From Callorhinus ursinus (Eukaryota > Chordata > Mammalia > Carnivora > Otariidae), in assembly GCF_003265705.1 (NCBI RefSeq), contig NW_020312894.1, positions 8,073,436-8,137,435 on the forward strand: 64,000 nt of DNA, given 5' to 3'. A program made the translations under genes and the position numbers. The notes under the pieces were generated by a model. That model was not told where the DNA came from. It did no database searches and saw nothing but the letters and a program-made list of their open reading frames with translations. The stretch's first letter is position 1, and each line of letters begins with the position of its first letter. This document shows, one piece after another, positions 31,261 through 42,060 of the stretch.

Positions 31261-32937
31261 CCACCTTTACCGGAGAACTTCTAATTGTAACGTGGGGGTC
31301 AATCCTCCCAGTGGTTCTGGGATCAGGAAGGGCAGGTTCATCAGCCCCAAGCTGCAGGGAAGGAAGCGGGGGTTCAGACATTAGGGGACCTGGCTGGTTT
31401 GCACAGTCGAGGATGGGGGCTGACATCCCCCCAGGTCAGCCTGCTCCATATCCAGGGCGCCTTCTCCAATCGGATGATACCATTCATGATCATGCAGATC
31501 ATTCTAGGTGGATATATTTGGTCACCAGGATCAAGAGTGGGAGGTGGTGTGAGTTTGGGAACCAAACCCCACCCTGAACTCCCCCGACGCCCCAGTGCAA
31601 TTGCGAGTATTGGGGGATGAGGGGTAGGGTTGCTAGAGAGAAGAGGTGACACGAGCTTAAAGCTGCATTTCAGATGAACTGGGAAATATTGCATGCACCA
31701 TAAATAAAAATTTATTTGTTGTTTATCTAAAATGAAAATTTCACTAGGCATCTTGTGTTTGCTCGTGTTTGCTGAGGTGGGGAGGAGTTCCCTCTTGCTA
31801 CTTGTTCCCTCTCAATCTCTGGACCCTTTCTCTGTCCTGGCCACTGGGCCCCATTTTCCAGGTCAGCTCTCGAAGGGGAGGCGTGGATTCCCCCCCTTCT
31901 CAAGGAGGATGACTTGATCACAGGGGGGAAGTCGGGGGGCTCTGCAGATGGACATGGATTCAGCTCTTGTGGCCACGGCTGGCCGACCCCCTCTTTGCCA
32001 CCTGTCGGCAGCCCAACCCCTCTGGAGAGAAGTCAGGTAAGGCCTGGCTTAGTTTGGGCAGGTCCCTTCACTTCCTGGTTTCCTCATCTGCGAAAGGTGG
32101 GTGATGACGGCACCTGCCCTGCCAGGGTTGTGCTGGGGAGCAGATGTGCCCGTATTAGAGACGCTCTTGGCAGATGCTTGGAAAGCTTTTTAAGTAGCAC
32201 AAATCACACGGGACCAGCCCGGATGCCCTGACGGTGGAGCCGGGAGAGGAGCGGAACCCGGAGAACGGAACCCAGAGTCCCAGCCAGCCCGGGGGAGGGG
32301 TGACAGATGACAGACGATGCAGGATTACTGGGAACGCATACTTGTCTTTGCTCCGGAGACATTATTTATATGTATTTTAAAAGAACTGCGATACCAGCTG
32401 TTCACCTGCTTCCTGGAATTCTGGGTTTGGAGGGGTCTCCTTAGGGCTGGTGGCAGTCTGTCCACCGAGGGAGCACTTGTTGGGTAGGAATGGACTTAAA
32501 GCCTCTGAGATGCTGGCTGTCATTCCAGCCCCGGGACCTGTCCCAACATCCCGCACCCAGTAGGGTGTGAGCCCCTGGGGCAGGGGACAGGTCGAAGTCG
32601 CCTCAGGGCCCTGCGTGGGGTCTGGCCGCCCTGTGAACCCCCCGACGTTCGCTGACAGAGTGGAGGGAAAATGGGTGGTCTGAATGGACTCTGCGTGGCT
32701 TGGAATAAAGTCCAGGACAAAGAGCTCTCCTGGAGGGAGTGGGGGAGGCGAGTGTCCTCCGTGGCGGCCCCCTTGTGGCATGACTGTCCCCACTAGCTCC
32801 GCGTTCCTTTCGCTGACAGCCTGAGAGGCCACACAACCAACTCCCTGGCCCAGGGATTACTGGCCCTCAGCCACAGGTACATTTTTTCCCTTTAAGTAGA
32901 AGGGCCGTCAGCAGAGATGACAAAGGCGGGATGAGAC
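31261..32937. other. Unique sequence with MIR traces
   Basis: An antisense MIR is likely at about 32040-32190 (CAGGTCCCTTCACTTCCTGGTTTCCTCATCTGCGAAAGG) and a sense MIR trace at about 31300-31400. No gene is supported. Confidence 0.45.
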
Positions 32938-33030
32938 AATGGATTTATGATAACAAACCAGGCACAAAAAATGGCACTTTCTCACCATTTTATGTGTAAT
33001 TCCTCATCGAATCCCCACAACAGCATTGCA
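32938..33030 (+). repeat. MIR, 5' part, split by a SINEC
   Basis: ATGGCACTTTCTCACCATTTTATGTGTAATTCCTCATCGAATCCCCACAACAGC is the MIR mid-region. It continues after the SINEC at about 33261. Confidence 0.8.
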
Positions 33031-33048
33031 AGGTTGGTTTTATTATTA

Positions 33049-33242
33049 CCTTTTTTAATTAAAAAAACACTTTTTGAGAGAGAGAGAGAGAGAGTGTGTG
33101 AGCAGGAAGGACAGAGGGAGAGGGAGAGAGAATCTCAAGCCGGCCGTAGGCTCGGCCCTGAGCCCGATGTGGGGCTCGATCTCATGACCTGAGCCAAAAT
33201 CAAGAGTCGGAGGCCTCACTGACTGAGCCACCCAGGCGCCCC
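33049..33242 (-). mobile_element. SINEC, antisense, inserted in a MIR
   Basis: Flanked by 18-bp duplications AGGTTGGTTTTATTATTA (33031-33048) and AGGTCGGTTTTATTATTA (33243-33260). It has an (AG)n arm and the head end GAGCCACCCAGGCGCCCC. Confidence 0.97.
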
Positions 33243-33260
33243 AGGTCGGTTTTATTATTA

Positions 33261-33365
33261 TTCCCTGTTCCACATCAGAGAGGGTAAGTGACTTCTTCAA
33301 GGTCATAGTCAGCACGTGGTAGAAATAAAGCTCGAAGCCAGGCCATCTTGCTCTAAGGGTAGAGC
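33261..33365 (+). repeat. MIR, 3' part, continuation after SINEC
   Basis: CAGAGAGGGTAAGTGACTTC.TCAAGGTCATAGTCAGC, GTGGTAGAAATAAAGCTCGAAGCCAGGCCATC continue the MIR interrupted at 33030. A possible L1M 3' fragment follows (about 33440-33600). Confidence 0.8.
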
Positions 33366-33619
33366 CCACCCATAGGCCACAAATACTGACCTTCTGGTTT
33401 TGCACCAGGGGCCTCCTGGGGACAGATCCTTCCAATCCCAAACCAATAATTATTCCAGTCAACAGCCTTCTCTGAGCATCTCCTCCATGCCAGGTTCTGG
33501 GATGGGCATAGGAGAGAGAGACAGAATTCAGATTCGGTTCCTGCCTGTAAGTTAGGAGGGAGACAGACAGGTATGAGCAGAGCAGTAGGTGGTGGGCACC
33601 ATGGGCACCCAGGGGGCAA

Positions 33620-35230
33620 ATGGCCCCGGTTGCAGATGCCCCCCGCCCCCAGCCAGACTAGCAAGGGGACATTACCACCTGCCCCTGGTCTAATGTCCAA
33701 CCCCCCTTTCCAGACCTCTCCTTAGCCCCAAACACCAGGGCAGACTTGCTCACCCCTGTCTCCGGTCCCGCTCACACCCCAGCAGCTGCCCCGAGCAGCC
33801 CCATCCGGGATGGGCAGCTGTGCCTCCTGGTAGCACATGAACTTTTGCTTTCTGACACCCAAATCACCCAGGAGCCTGTCCTCCAGGGACACCAACCTTA
33901 AGTGTGTGGTGTGTGTCCTTCGTCCTTTTTCTGTTCCTGTCTGTCTCTCGGCCAAGGCAGTTAGATCATCTTGAATAAGATGTTTAATCCCTGGCCCAGA
34001 AGCCTACACCTGGAGTAGCAGAATCATCAATAATAATGAGGTTTATTGCATCACTTCTAGGGCTACGGGAAAGAACGATCGGCTCCTGGGGAAGCCCGAG
34101 CAGCAGGTGAGCAGCTCAAGCTCCAGGGGCCCAGAGACGAAGCCTCCGCCTCCCATCCTGGCCTCCTCCGTGGGGGCTGGCGGGGCTGTCAGGTTGCCTG
34201 CCATACTTTTGAATGTCTGAGGAGCGCCTCTCCTTCTGGCTGTCAGAATTCGACATGTTCCATCTTGAAGCTGAAGTCTACAATCATATAAGTTCTCTGG
34301 AGCCAGACATGGTGGGGAATTTGGGGGAACATATTTCTATTTCAAGATGGATTGTGAGCATGCAAATACCGGGAGAGCTTCATTTTGTCTTTTAACATGG
34401 ATTAGGGAGGAGAGCCGGTTACCATGGAGTATTTCACTCACTCACAAACAGCCACTTGCTGTGTGTTTATTCAGCGGTGGTTTCCTGAACACCTACTATG
34501 TGCCAGGCTCCGGGCAAGGCCACGGAGCCTGAGACAGGCTGGTATCAGTGCCTCCCTGGAGGGCCTGTCCCTGGGAGGCCCACGCAGCCAGCACCAGCCG
34601 GGCCCTTCCTGGGGCTCTAACGCAGCTGCAGCTCGCGGTGGGGTCAGCAGGAGGAAATGATTCAGCAACAGTATCGGAGCACAGCTCACAGCCCTCGTGC
34701 TGAGCATCTCCTTTTTCCCCCAGGAAGAGGTTAAGAGAGGTCAAGAGCCTGGATTCAAACCCCTTCCCTCGCCACTTCCTGGCAGGGTGGCCCTGGACCT
34801 GTTGCTTAACATCAGCTTCTTGAGGAAAGCAGGGCTAACTGTCACACATGCCAGTGGGCGTCCCATGACATGATGCTGTCCTTGCCTGGAGCTGGGACGC
34901 GGGCACCGGCCGTGGGTGTAGCAGGGAGTGGTGCGCGGGGCAGTGAGGGGCTGCAATGCCTTACGGGCTGAGGCTGGAGGAAGGAGAGCTGCTCCCGCTT
35001 GCCTGGGCTTTACCAGCTTGGTGCCCCAGGGCCGGGAGACGCAGGACCGACGCCCTGGGTAGGCAAGCCGTGTAGGGGGGGTACAGAGCTGGTGTCTCAG
35101 TCTGCCGGCCTGTTTGTTGTTTTAAAAGAGCAATGACTCATGTGTGCAGGGCGTTCTCGGTGAATGTTTCCAGTTTGCAAACACCCCCTGGGCAGAAAGG
35201 CTGACCCTGAGCTCTAAGCTTCATCCTATT
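33620..35230. other. Unique sequence, no supported gene
   Basis: Contains a probable antisense MIR at about 34740-34860 and an L1M/L2-like CACCTACTATGTGCCAGG segment at about 34487. The rest is unrecognised. Confidence 0.4.
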
Positions 35231-35241
35231 GGGCTCTGCTT

Positions 35242-35384
35242 TTTTTTTTTTTTTTAAAGATTTTATTTATTTATTTGAGAGAGAGAGCATGAGGGGAGAG
35301 AGGGTCAGAGGGAGAAGCGGGCTCCCTGCTCAGCAGGATCATGACCTGAGCTGAAGGCGGTTGCTTAACCAACTGAGCCACCCA
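35242..35384 (-). mobile_element. SINEC, antisense, with internal deletion
   Basis: Perfect 11-bp duplications GGGCTCTGCTT lie at 35231-35241 and 35385-35395. Compared with the other copies, about 35 bases are missing between the GCTCAGCAGG arm and ATCATGACCTGAG, which removes the Pol III B-box region. Confidence 0.95.
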
Positions 35385-35814
35385 GGGCTCTGCTTGTGGT
35401 CATTTTCCAAATGGGCAGCCTTTACTCTCCTGCCTGGGGCTGCATTTTCCTGCTGGCTACCCTGAGTGGGGCTGAAGTCTAGGGGGACAGAGCCTGAGGT
35501 GTCCTTGTGATCATGGTTAGGGGCAGCAGGATGGATGAATATGCAGTTGGGAACCTCAGGACCCTCCTCTTCATTACCCAGACTGGAGTAACTCATTGGC
35601 CACCCTCCTGCCCCCAGCTCCAGGATGCCCTGCTCAGACCACAGCAGGGCCCGTGTGGCCAGTGCTGCTCGGTCCAGGGAAGAGAGATGACCAGGGAAGA
35701 GAGCTTTGCCATCTAATGAAATCCCTTGTGTGGAGATTCACATTGTCCAAACATAATACTCCAAAGGCTCCTAAGAAGTCCTGCAGGAAAGAAATTTGTT
35801 TGACTTGATTTAAA

Positions 35815-36020
35815 CCAGGGATGAGCAAATTTTTTCTGTAAAGGACCAGATAGTGAATACTGGAGGCTTTGCAGGCCACACACTTCCGTGGCCCCTTTTA
35901 TGGTTGTGTTAAAGCAGCTGCAGCTAAGACCTAAATCCATGTTCCAGTAGAGCTTTATTCACAGTCAGGAGGGGGGCTGGATTTGGCCTGTGGGTTGTAA
36001 TTAGCTGGTCCCTGATTGAA
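35815..36020 (+). repeat. hAT-Charlie-like nonautonomous DNA transposon
   Basis: It starts CCAGGGATGAGCAAATTTTTTCTGTAAAGGACC and ends CTGGTCCCTG, with GGCTTTGCAGGCCA, GCTTTATTCACA and GGATTTGGCCTGTGGG inside. This is a common mammalian MER element whose termini are inverted. I am not certain of its catalogue name. Confidence 0.7.
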
Positions 36021-36139
36021 ACCAGCATCTCCCTTCGCCCTCCCTTCCCCCAGTGTTTCATGGGGTGCTGGTTATGTGCTGAGAGCCCGTCTGAGCACGG
36101 CTGCCTGTTTTCACGTCAGGGTGGTTGTGTTTCACACAT

Positions 36140-36420
36140 AAGACCCATTCTTTAAGCTCCTGTGACATCCACGACGTGAATAATTCAAGACTGATTTCCC
36201 GCAGCACGGACAAAGGGCAGGGTATGATTATTCACCAGCTATGGTGGCACAGAAAGCCCAGTTTACAACGCCTTCAGCTGGTGGGTTTGCGATTATACAA
36301 TTCTAGACACATTTGAATACTTGAAAGGGGAGATTTGCATTATTTTAAATTTTGCACAAAGGGAGGCTTTCCTAACAGTTTGCTGCCGCATTTTCTCCAG
36401 AGTTCAAATCACCTGGAATG
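36140..36420. other. Repeat-free block, candidate conserved noncoding element
   Basis: High-complexity sequence including GTGAATAATTCAAGACTGA, ATTATTCACCAGC and an octamer-like ATTTGCAT at 36333. No repeat is recognised. Only composition supports the call. Confidence 0.3.
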
Positions 36421-36954
36421 TACCACACAGTTGTCGGCTCCCCAAGGTCTGCGGGTCCCGTGGTGCCCTATTTGGAAACCACTGGCGTGGCATTTCCCAG
36501 TGATAAGGCGGTTCGGCAGCTCCCAGCTGAGCTCGGCCAGAGCGCTGAGTCCAGGGCTGGAGGAGAACCTCAGGCTGGTTTTGCAGCGGGCGAGCAGCTT
36601 TCTCTGCCCTGCTCTTCTCCTGACTGGAGCCCTGACATCCCACAGTAGCCTCAGCATCACCCCCAGAGCAGGAGCACCTCCCAGACTCTGGGCCCCTAGG
36701 ATCCTCCAGCTAATGTTTGTCATTGATTGGCCTGGCGGGACGGGCTCTCCTTGAATTTTCACCATTGCTGAGTCAAGTGGCTTGGAAGGATCTAAGAAAG
36801 TCCCAGCATTGGCTTTTATTTAATTTCCTTTCGTTAACGTCTGCCAACAGCTGAAGCAAAGAGAAATTGCTTCCTTGAAAGTCGTCTCGCCTACAGTTCA
36901 GATGCCCGAGGGGGTTTCTGGGAGCACAGGCACCAGCCGGCAGGTGGTCTCTTA
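36421..36954. other. Unique sequence, no supported gene
   Basis: Open frames of about 118-139 codons on each strand overlap and are unrecognised. Confidence 0.4.
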
Positions 36955-37165
36955 AAAATAATTGACTGAGCCCCTGGCGTGTACCAAGGCTGGTGCCAGG
37001 CATTCAGGTCTTCTTCTCTTTCAACCCCTACTGCAATCTCACAAGCCAGGTTTGTTGTACCCATTTCCCAGATGAGTGAACCAAGGCCAAGCATAGTTAG
37101 ATCACATTCCCAAAGTCACATGGCCAGGGCGTGCCAGAGCCAGTGCCAGAGCCAGAGCCACGCTT
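36955..37165 (+). repeat. MIR
   Basis: TTGACTGAGCCCCTGGCGTGTACC, GCAATCTCACAAGCCAGG, CCCATTTCCCAGATGAGTGAACCAAGGC and CCAAAGTCACATGGCCAGGG follow the MIR order. Confidence 0.8.
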
Positions 37166-37892
37166 CTTCCTGGTTCCTTCTGAGACCAGCAAGAGTGTGT
37201 GGTGATGTTGGACCAAACAGTGATGTCCTGCCAACCCCTCTGTGGAACTGGGTCCCTCAACCTGGGTCTGTAGCAGGTGCATTGCACACGGTGGTCTCCT
37301 ACGCTGATCATTTCTCTGTCTGACCCTGCCTGGCAGAATTCTAAGCACTCCCACACTGGAGGGGACCGCTGATGTTTCTGCCTGGCCAGTAGCTATTATC
37401 CGTGCTGCAGGAGTAGCCCCTCAATTCTCTTTTGCGGAACCCCAAACTCTCAATCCCAGGCCTCCCTCAAATCATAGGGATTGGTCCAGGAATGAGGATG
37501 TGGCTCAAGCCTGACCAGTGAGACTCAATCTTGGAGGCTTTGCTGGAAACAGTCACTTGCTTGGTGGGGGTTACCATACTGGTAGAGTCTAAGCCGAAAG
37601 TTCTGGGACCACCTTTGCCACCTGCTGGAGACAATCCGATTGAGAGTAGAGCTTACCTAGGGGAAAGCAGAGTGAGAGGCGGAGAGAGGCGGAGCCCACA
37701 CATCTCTTGGACATCTGGAGCCAGCTGTGCCTGGAGCTCAACCCTGGACTTTTCCATTTCATTAGTCAATATATTTCTTTTTAAGCTGGAGTTTGTTTGT
37801 TTGGGTTTCTCTCACTTGTCTCCTATGGGCACATCTAGATCTGCCTCATGGTTCATCTTAGTTTCCGTGTGTGGGGGCGTGTGTTAAGAACC
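37166..37892. other. No supported gene
   Basis: Part of 37430-37790 resembles a decayed LTR or L1-flank (CAGGAATGAGGATGTGGCTCAAG, then a CTGGACTTTTCCATTTCATTAGTCAATA end), but I cannot name it with confidence. Confidence 0.35.
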
Positions 37893-38665
37893 TTTAAAAA
37901 ATTGTGACAAAAACCACATAACACAAAAATTACCATCTTAACCGTTTTTAAGGGTCCAGTTCCGTGGCATTCAGTATGCTCTCACTCATGTGCAACCCTT
38001 ACCGTCCTCCAGCTCCAGAACTTTTCTCATCCCTCTATCCATTAAACAACCCTCCCGTCCCTTCTTCCCGGGCACTCACCATTCCACTTTGTGTCTCTAT
38101 GCATCTGACCACTCTGGGCATCTCATATAAACAGAGTCATATGATGTTTGTCTCTTGGCAACTGGCTTCCATCGCTGAGCATAATGTCCTCAAGATTCCT
38201 GCACATTGTAGCAGGTGTCAGAATGTCCTTGCTTTGGAGGCTGGACAATATTTCACTGTAGGAATACACCACATTGAGTTGGACCCCTCATCTGTAGTTG
38301 TACACTTGGGTGGCTTCCACATTTTAGTTATGGTGAATAATACTGCCCTGAACACGGGCATACAGATACCTCTTCGAGAACTTGCTTTCAAATCTTCCGG
38401 ATATTTCGCAGAAGTGGGATTGCCGTATCATCTAGTAATTCCGCTTTAAATTTTTTGAGGAAACTCCGTACTGCTTCTCACAGTGGCTGTACCATTTTTC
38501 GTGCCTGCCAGCAGCGTGCAAGGGTTTGGATTTTCCCACCTTCTTGCCAACACTTGATATTTTCTGTTTTTAAAAAAAGTTTTTTAATAGTAGCCCTCCT
38601 GATGTGTGAGGTGGTATCTCACTGGGGTTTTGATTTGCATTTCCCTGATGATTAGTGATGTTCTG
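37893..38665 (-). repeat. L1M block, antisense (ORF2 3' part and 3' end)
   Basis: AACCACATAACACAAAAATTACCATCTTAACC is the antisense 3' end. It is followed by GTGTCTCTATGCATCTGACCAC, GAGTCATATGATGTTTGTCTC, GAGCATAATGTCCTCAAG, GGGCATACAGATACCTCTTCGAGA and GAGGTGGTATCTCACTGGGGTTTTGATTTGCATTTCCC. Multiple lesions make it non-coding. Confidence 0.9.
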
Positions 38666-38679
38666 TGTGTTTGAAATTG

Positions 38680-38830
38680 TATAATCGTGAATATTTTCAA
38701 AAATACTCCAAAGTAGAGGAAATTGTACTATGAGCCCGTATAGTCATCACTCAGAGTCAATAATTAGTCAGATTTTTGCCCTACTTGTTTTCTCTGTCTC
38801 CTGAAGGATTGCACAGCAAGTTCCTGACAC
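38680..38830. repeat. Old L1-associated fragment
   Basis: AAAATACTCCAAAGTAGAGGAAATTGTACTATGAGCCCGTATAGTCATCACTCAGAGTCAATAATTA resembles an L1M-associated segment. Orientation is uncertain. Confidence 0.4.
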
Positions 38831-39084
38831 TGTGTTTTAATATCACTACGTAATCCAGTGGGCATTTCTCCAAACCTGGACATTCCCTTTTACAACCACG
38901 TCAATAGTGTCTTAAACTTCTCCTTGGTATTGTCTAGCACCCAGTCCATCATCAAATCTCCTCGATTGCTTACAAAACAAGTCGGTTCATTTTTCCCAGG
39001 GGCCTCCTAGGGGCTCTATGTCTGAGCCCAGAGACTCCTAACTGCACTTCTCTCCAGAAAGGTAGGTGGTGTAGGGTTAGGAGC

Positions 39085-39275
39085 AGGTGCATCAGAGTTA
39101 GACCAGGTTGAAAGCTCGGTGTGCCCTTGAGTAGCCAGGAGGTCTCGTCAAGTTACTCATCCTTGCTGGGCCTTGGCTTGCTCATCCGTACAATGGAGAT
39201 GCATTGCGGGGCATTAAATGAGATGCTGTGTGCGCACCACTGAATGCTGTGTGGGGCACGTAGTGAGTGCTCAAG
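39085..39275 (-). repeat. MIR, antisense
   Basis: GTCAAGTTACTCATCCTTGCTGGGCCTTGGCTTGCTCATCCGTACAATGGAGATG, GGCATTAAATGAGATGCTG, and GGCACGTAGTGAGTGCTCAA are the reverse complement of MIR. Confidence 0.9.
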
Positions 39276-40364
39276 ACACGAGAGCTGCCCCGGCTGTTAC
39301 TGTATCAACTGCAATTTCCAGAAAGGCTCACTCTGGTAGTGGGTGTTCAAGCATCGAGGGGGACAGGTAGGAAGCAGAGTAGGGGGCTCTGTCTTGTGTC
39401 CCATCATCCTGGGAGCACCCTGGGTCAGGGCTCCAGTACTCTCCATCTCCAGCAGAAAAGCAAGCTCCCGTCCACATGTCTGGCTGCACTGGACTTAAAT
39501 AAAAAACGGTAAAATCGGCCAGTGGGAAGGGATGAAATTTTATCTGGAGCTCAAATATATACAGTTGGGATTGGTTTTTTGCCGTTTCCCTTCTCCTGAT
39601 TTGATGGGCTTCTCCTTGGTAATTCAGTGAGTGGCTCCTTCAGATGATGACAGGCAATGGGAGGGGGCGGCGGGAGGGCCGAGCCGGTGGGACGAGCATT
39701 GTCTGAGACTGATTGATCTGAGCCGGGTTCAGAGCCAACAACCACTCAGACTGAAAGGGGGATTGTGGTGTGTGGGGGCTCAAGGCTGCAGCGGTAGCTA
39801 GTTTGATCTGCACGACTGACAGACAGAGCAGCGGAGGCGGGGAGAGACTGAGAGAGAGAGAGAGAGGGGCTGCCCTGAGGTCCTGTAGGTTCGAGGACAG
39901 GGGTGGGCCACGTCCCAACCAGCTGTGTGATGCTGGACACTCGGGACTCGGCTCCCCGCCCTGGGTCAGGAGATGGGACAGGGAGGACCCAGGCGGCTGA
40001 GAAGGCCCTTTGTCTCCCTGCAGTGAGACGAGTTGCTGATAGGACCTTTTCCCTGCAAATCGCCACCTTAAGCACTGAGCCACGGTGTGCCAGCTCAGCT
40101 CGGAGCTTCCCAGGGCCCTCGCTGGCAGTTTTGGGTCCTCCGCCAGGGGGAGAACGAGCACCCAGAAATGGGGCATCGTGTTCTTTTCCAGGCCGGGGCT
40201 GTCAGTACTGTGGAGCTCTCGTCCCATCAGACCTTCCTCCGGAGGGAACGCAGTCCTGGGGCCAGCGGGCTGTGGGATGCCGGGCAACCCAGCGGCTTTC
40301 GAAGCTTCTAGGGCGCAGGAGGCGCCCCAGCACAGGCCCTGAGTCCACAGCCTCTGACTGCCGG
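39276..40364. other. Unique GC-rich sequence, no supported gene
   Basis: Contains a short (GA)n run at 39852-39868. A 262-codon minus-strand frame (39640-40428) spans repeats and overlaps equally open frames on the plus strand, so it is not called. Confidence 0.4.
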
Positions 40365-40500
40365 GGGCACAGTCGTGGACAACTGAGTTCCCTGGGCAAG
40401 TTACTCCACCCCATGTCTTGGTTTCCACATTTATAAAACAGGAATCACAATAGCCCCTACCTCATAGGGTTGCTGTGGGATTTACGGCCACCCTGCCATA
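40365..40500 (-). repeat. MIR, antisense
   Basis: CTGGGCAAGTTACTCCACCCCATGTCTTGGTTTCCACATTTATAAAACAGGAATCACAATAGCCCCTACCTCATAGGGTTGC is a clear MIR antisense core. Confidence 0.9.
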
Positions 40501-40845
40501 CACCAGCCCAGCACCAGCCTGTGGTGAGCGCCCCTGAGGGAAGGACCGCTTTTCCTGGAGAGCAGAAGCCTGATCTTCACTGTGGCTTACAGGCAGAAAT
40601 CCCCGAGCCCCACGTGCCACCACAGCGCCCTTCCCAGCTCACTGAGAGGGGCCGTGCAGATGCGGGTCACGTGGAATGTTCTTGTCTTCCGTTAGCAAGT
40701 CAGATTTCATCAAATGAAGTTCCCGTCTCTTTAACTGCTCTTACCAAGCCCTCAGAGATACAAAATTATCGTAATTGGCAGCCAACAGTTGCTTAACAAA
40801 GGGACTTGAGGTTGCCTTTCAAAATCTTGAAGGCGTGAGAGTTAT

Positions 40846-41545
40846 CGACAGTAGCCAAATTATGGAAAAAGCCCAAGTGTCCGTCGACTGATGAATGGGT
40901 AAAGAAGGCGTGGTGTATATATACAATGGGACATTACTCAGCCATCAAAAAGAATGAAATCTTGGGGCAGCCGGGTGGCTCAGCTGGTTAAGAGTCTGCC
41001 TTCGGCTCAGGTCATGATCCCAGGGTCCTGGGATCGAGTCCCGCATTGGGCTCCCTGCCCTTTGGGAGCCTGCTTCTCCCTCTGCTTCTCTCTCTCTCTC
41101 TCTCTCTCTCCCTCTGTCTCTCATGAATAAATAAATAAAATCTATTAAAAAAAAAAGAATGAAATCTTGCCATTTGTGACCATGTGGATGGAACTAGAGA
41201 GTAAAATGCTAAGTGAAATAAGCCAGTCAGAGAAAGAGAAATACCATATGATCTCACTCATATGCGGAATTTAGGAAACAAAACAGATGAACAGATAGGA
41301 AGGGGAAGAAGAAGAGAGGGAAGCAAACCATAAGAGACTCTTAACAACAGAGAACAAACAGGGTTGTTGGAGGGACGTGGTGGGGGATGGGCTAGATGGG
41401 CAAAGGGTATTAAGGAGGGCACTTGTTATGATGAGCACTGGGTGCTTGTGTAAGTGATGAATCCCTACATTCGACACCTGAAGCCAACATTACACTATAT
41501 GTAAACTAACTAGAATTTAAATAAAAATTTGTAAGAAGAAAGAGA
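40846..41545 (+). mobile_element. L1 3' end, sense, 5'-truncated, split by a SINEC
   Basis: CAAATTATGGAAAAAGCCCAAGTGTCC, GATGAATGGGTAAAGAAG, CAATGGGACATTACTCAGCCATC, then after the SINEC GACCATGTGGATGGAACTAGAG, GAAATAAGCCAGTCAGAGAAAG, CATATGATCTCACTCATATGCGG, and a terminal GAATTTAAATAAAAATTTG. This is the last part of ORF2 and the 3' UTR of a carnivore L1. It covers the same region as the antisense copy at 14232-14757. Confidence 0.92.
40964..41151 (+). mobile_element. SINEC, sense, inserted in the L1
   Basis: Exact 17-bp duplications AAAAAGAATGAAATCTT lie at 40947-40963 and 41152-41168. The element begins GGGGCAGCCGGGTGGCTCAG and has a pure (CT)n arm. It is younger than the host L1. Confidence 0.97.
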
Positions 41546-41599
41546 GAGAAAAAAAGTCTTGAGGGCACGGGATGCTGCAGGGGCTGGCCTTCCCCGGGA

Positions 41600-41690
41600 G
41601 CAGCACAGTCTAACTCAGACTCTGGCCTTCTTTCCTCAACTGTAAAATGGGCGTAGAGCAATTGCCTTTCTCCTGCACTCGGCACCCTAC
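41600..41690 (-). repeat. MIR, antisense fragment
   Basis: CTTTCCTCAACTGTAAAATGGGCGTAGAGCAATTGCC matches the antisense MIR core. A second antisense MIR follows at 41925. Confidence 0.7.
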
Positions 41691-41924
41691 AAGCTGAGTC
41701 CCTGGCAGGGCTGCCCCTGCGGGTCTCTTCAGGGTCAGCTACAGGAGACAGGAGCCGAGAAAGGGGACTTGGGGGGTGCTCAGACAGGTAGGGCAGTGAG
41801 GATGGGCCGCATATTTCAAGGGCAAGTCCAGCTTAGCTTCTTTGAGGATCCTCCCTGAGGGAATTTGGAAACCGCCCTTTGGACTGGGCTGGGGGCGACA
41901 AGTTGGCAGGGAACAGAGCATGCC

Positions 41925-42060
41925 CCTCACAGACCGGTCTGGAAGCCCAGTTCTCACTGGCCATGTGACCCCTGGCAAGCTGCTTCCTGTCCGCAAGCTG
42001 CGGTCCCCTGTTCTAGAAACTGGGAAGAAGCTTCATGCCTACTTTCCAGTGGGAAGGTAA
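41925..42060 (-). repeat. MIR, antisense
   Basis: CTCACTGGCCATGTGACCCCTGGCAAGCTGCTTCC and CTGCGGTCCCCTGTTCTAGAAACTGGG follow the reverse-complement MIR order. Confidence 0.6.

Noticed and set aside
39640..40428. 262-codon minus-strand open frame
   Set aside because: Overlaps competing plus-strand frames and an antisense MIR, and includes a SLSLSLS run from a (GA)n repeat; no protein family resemblance.
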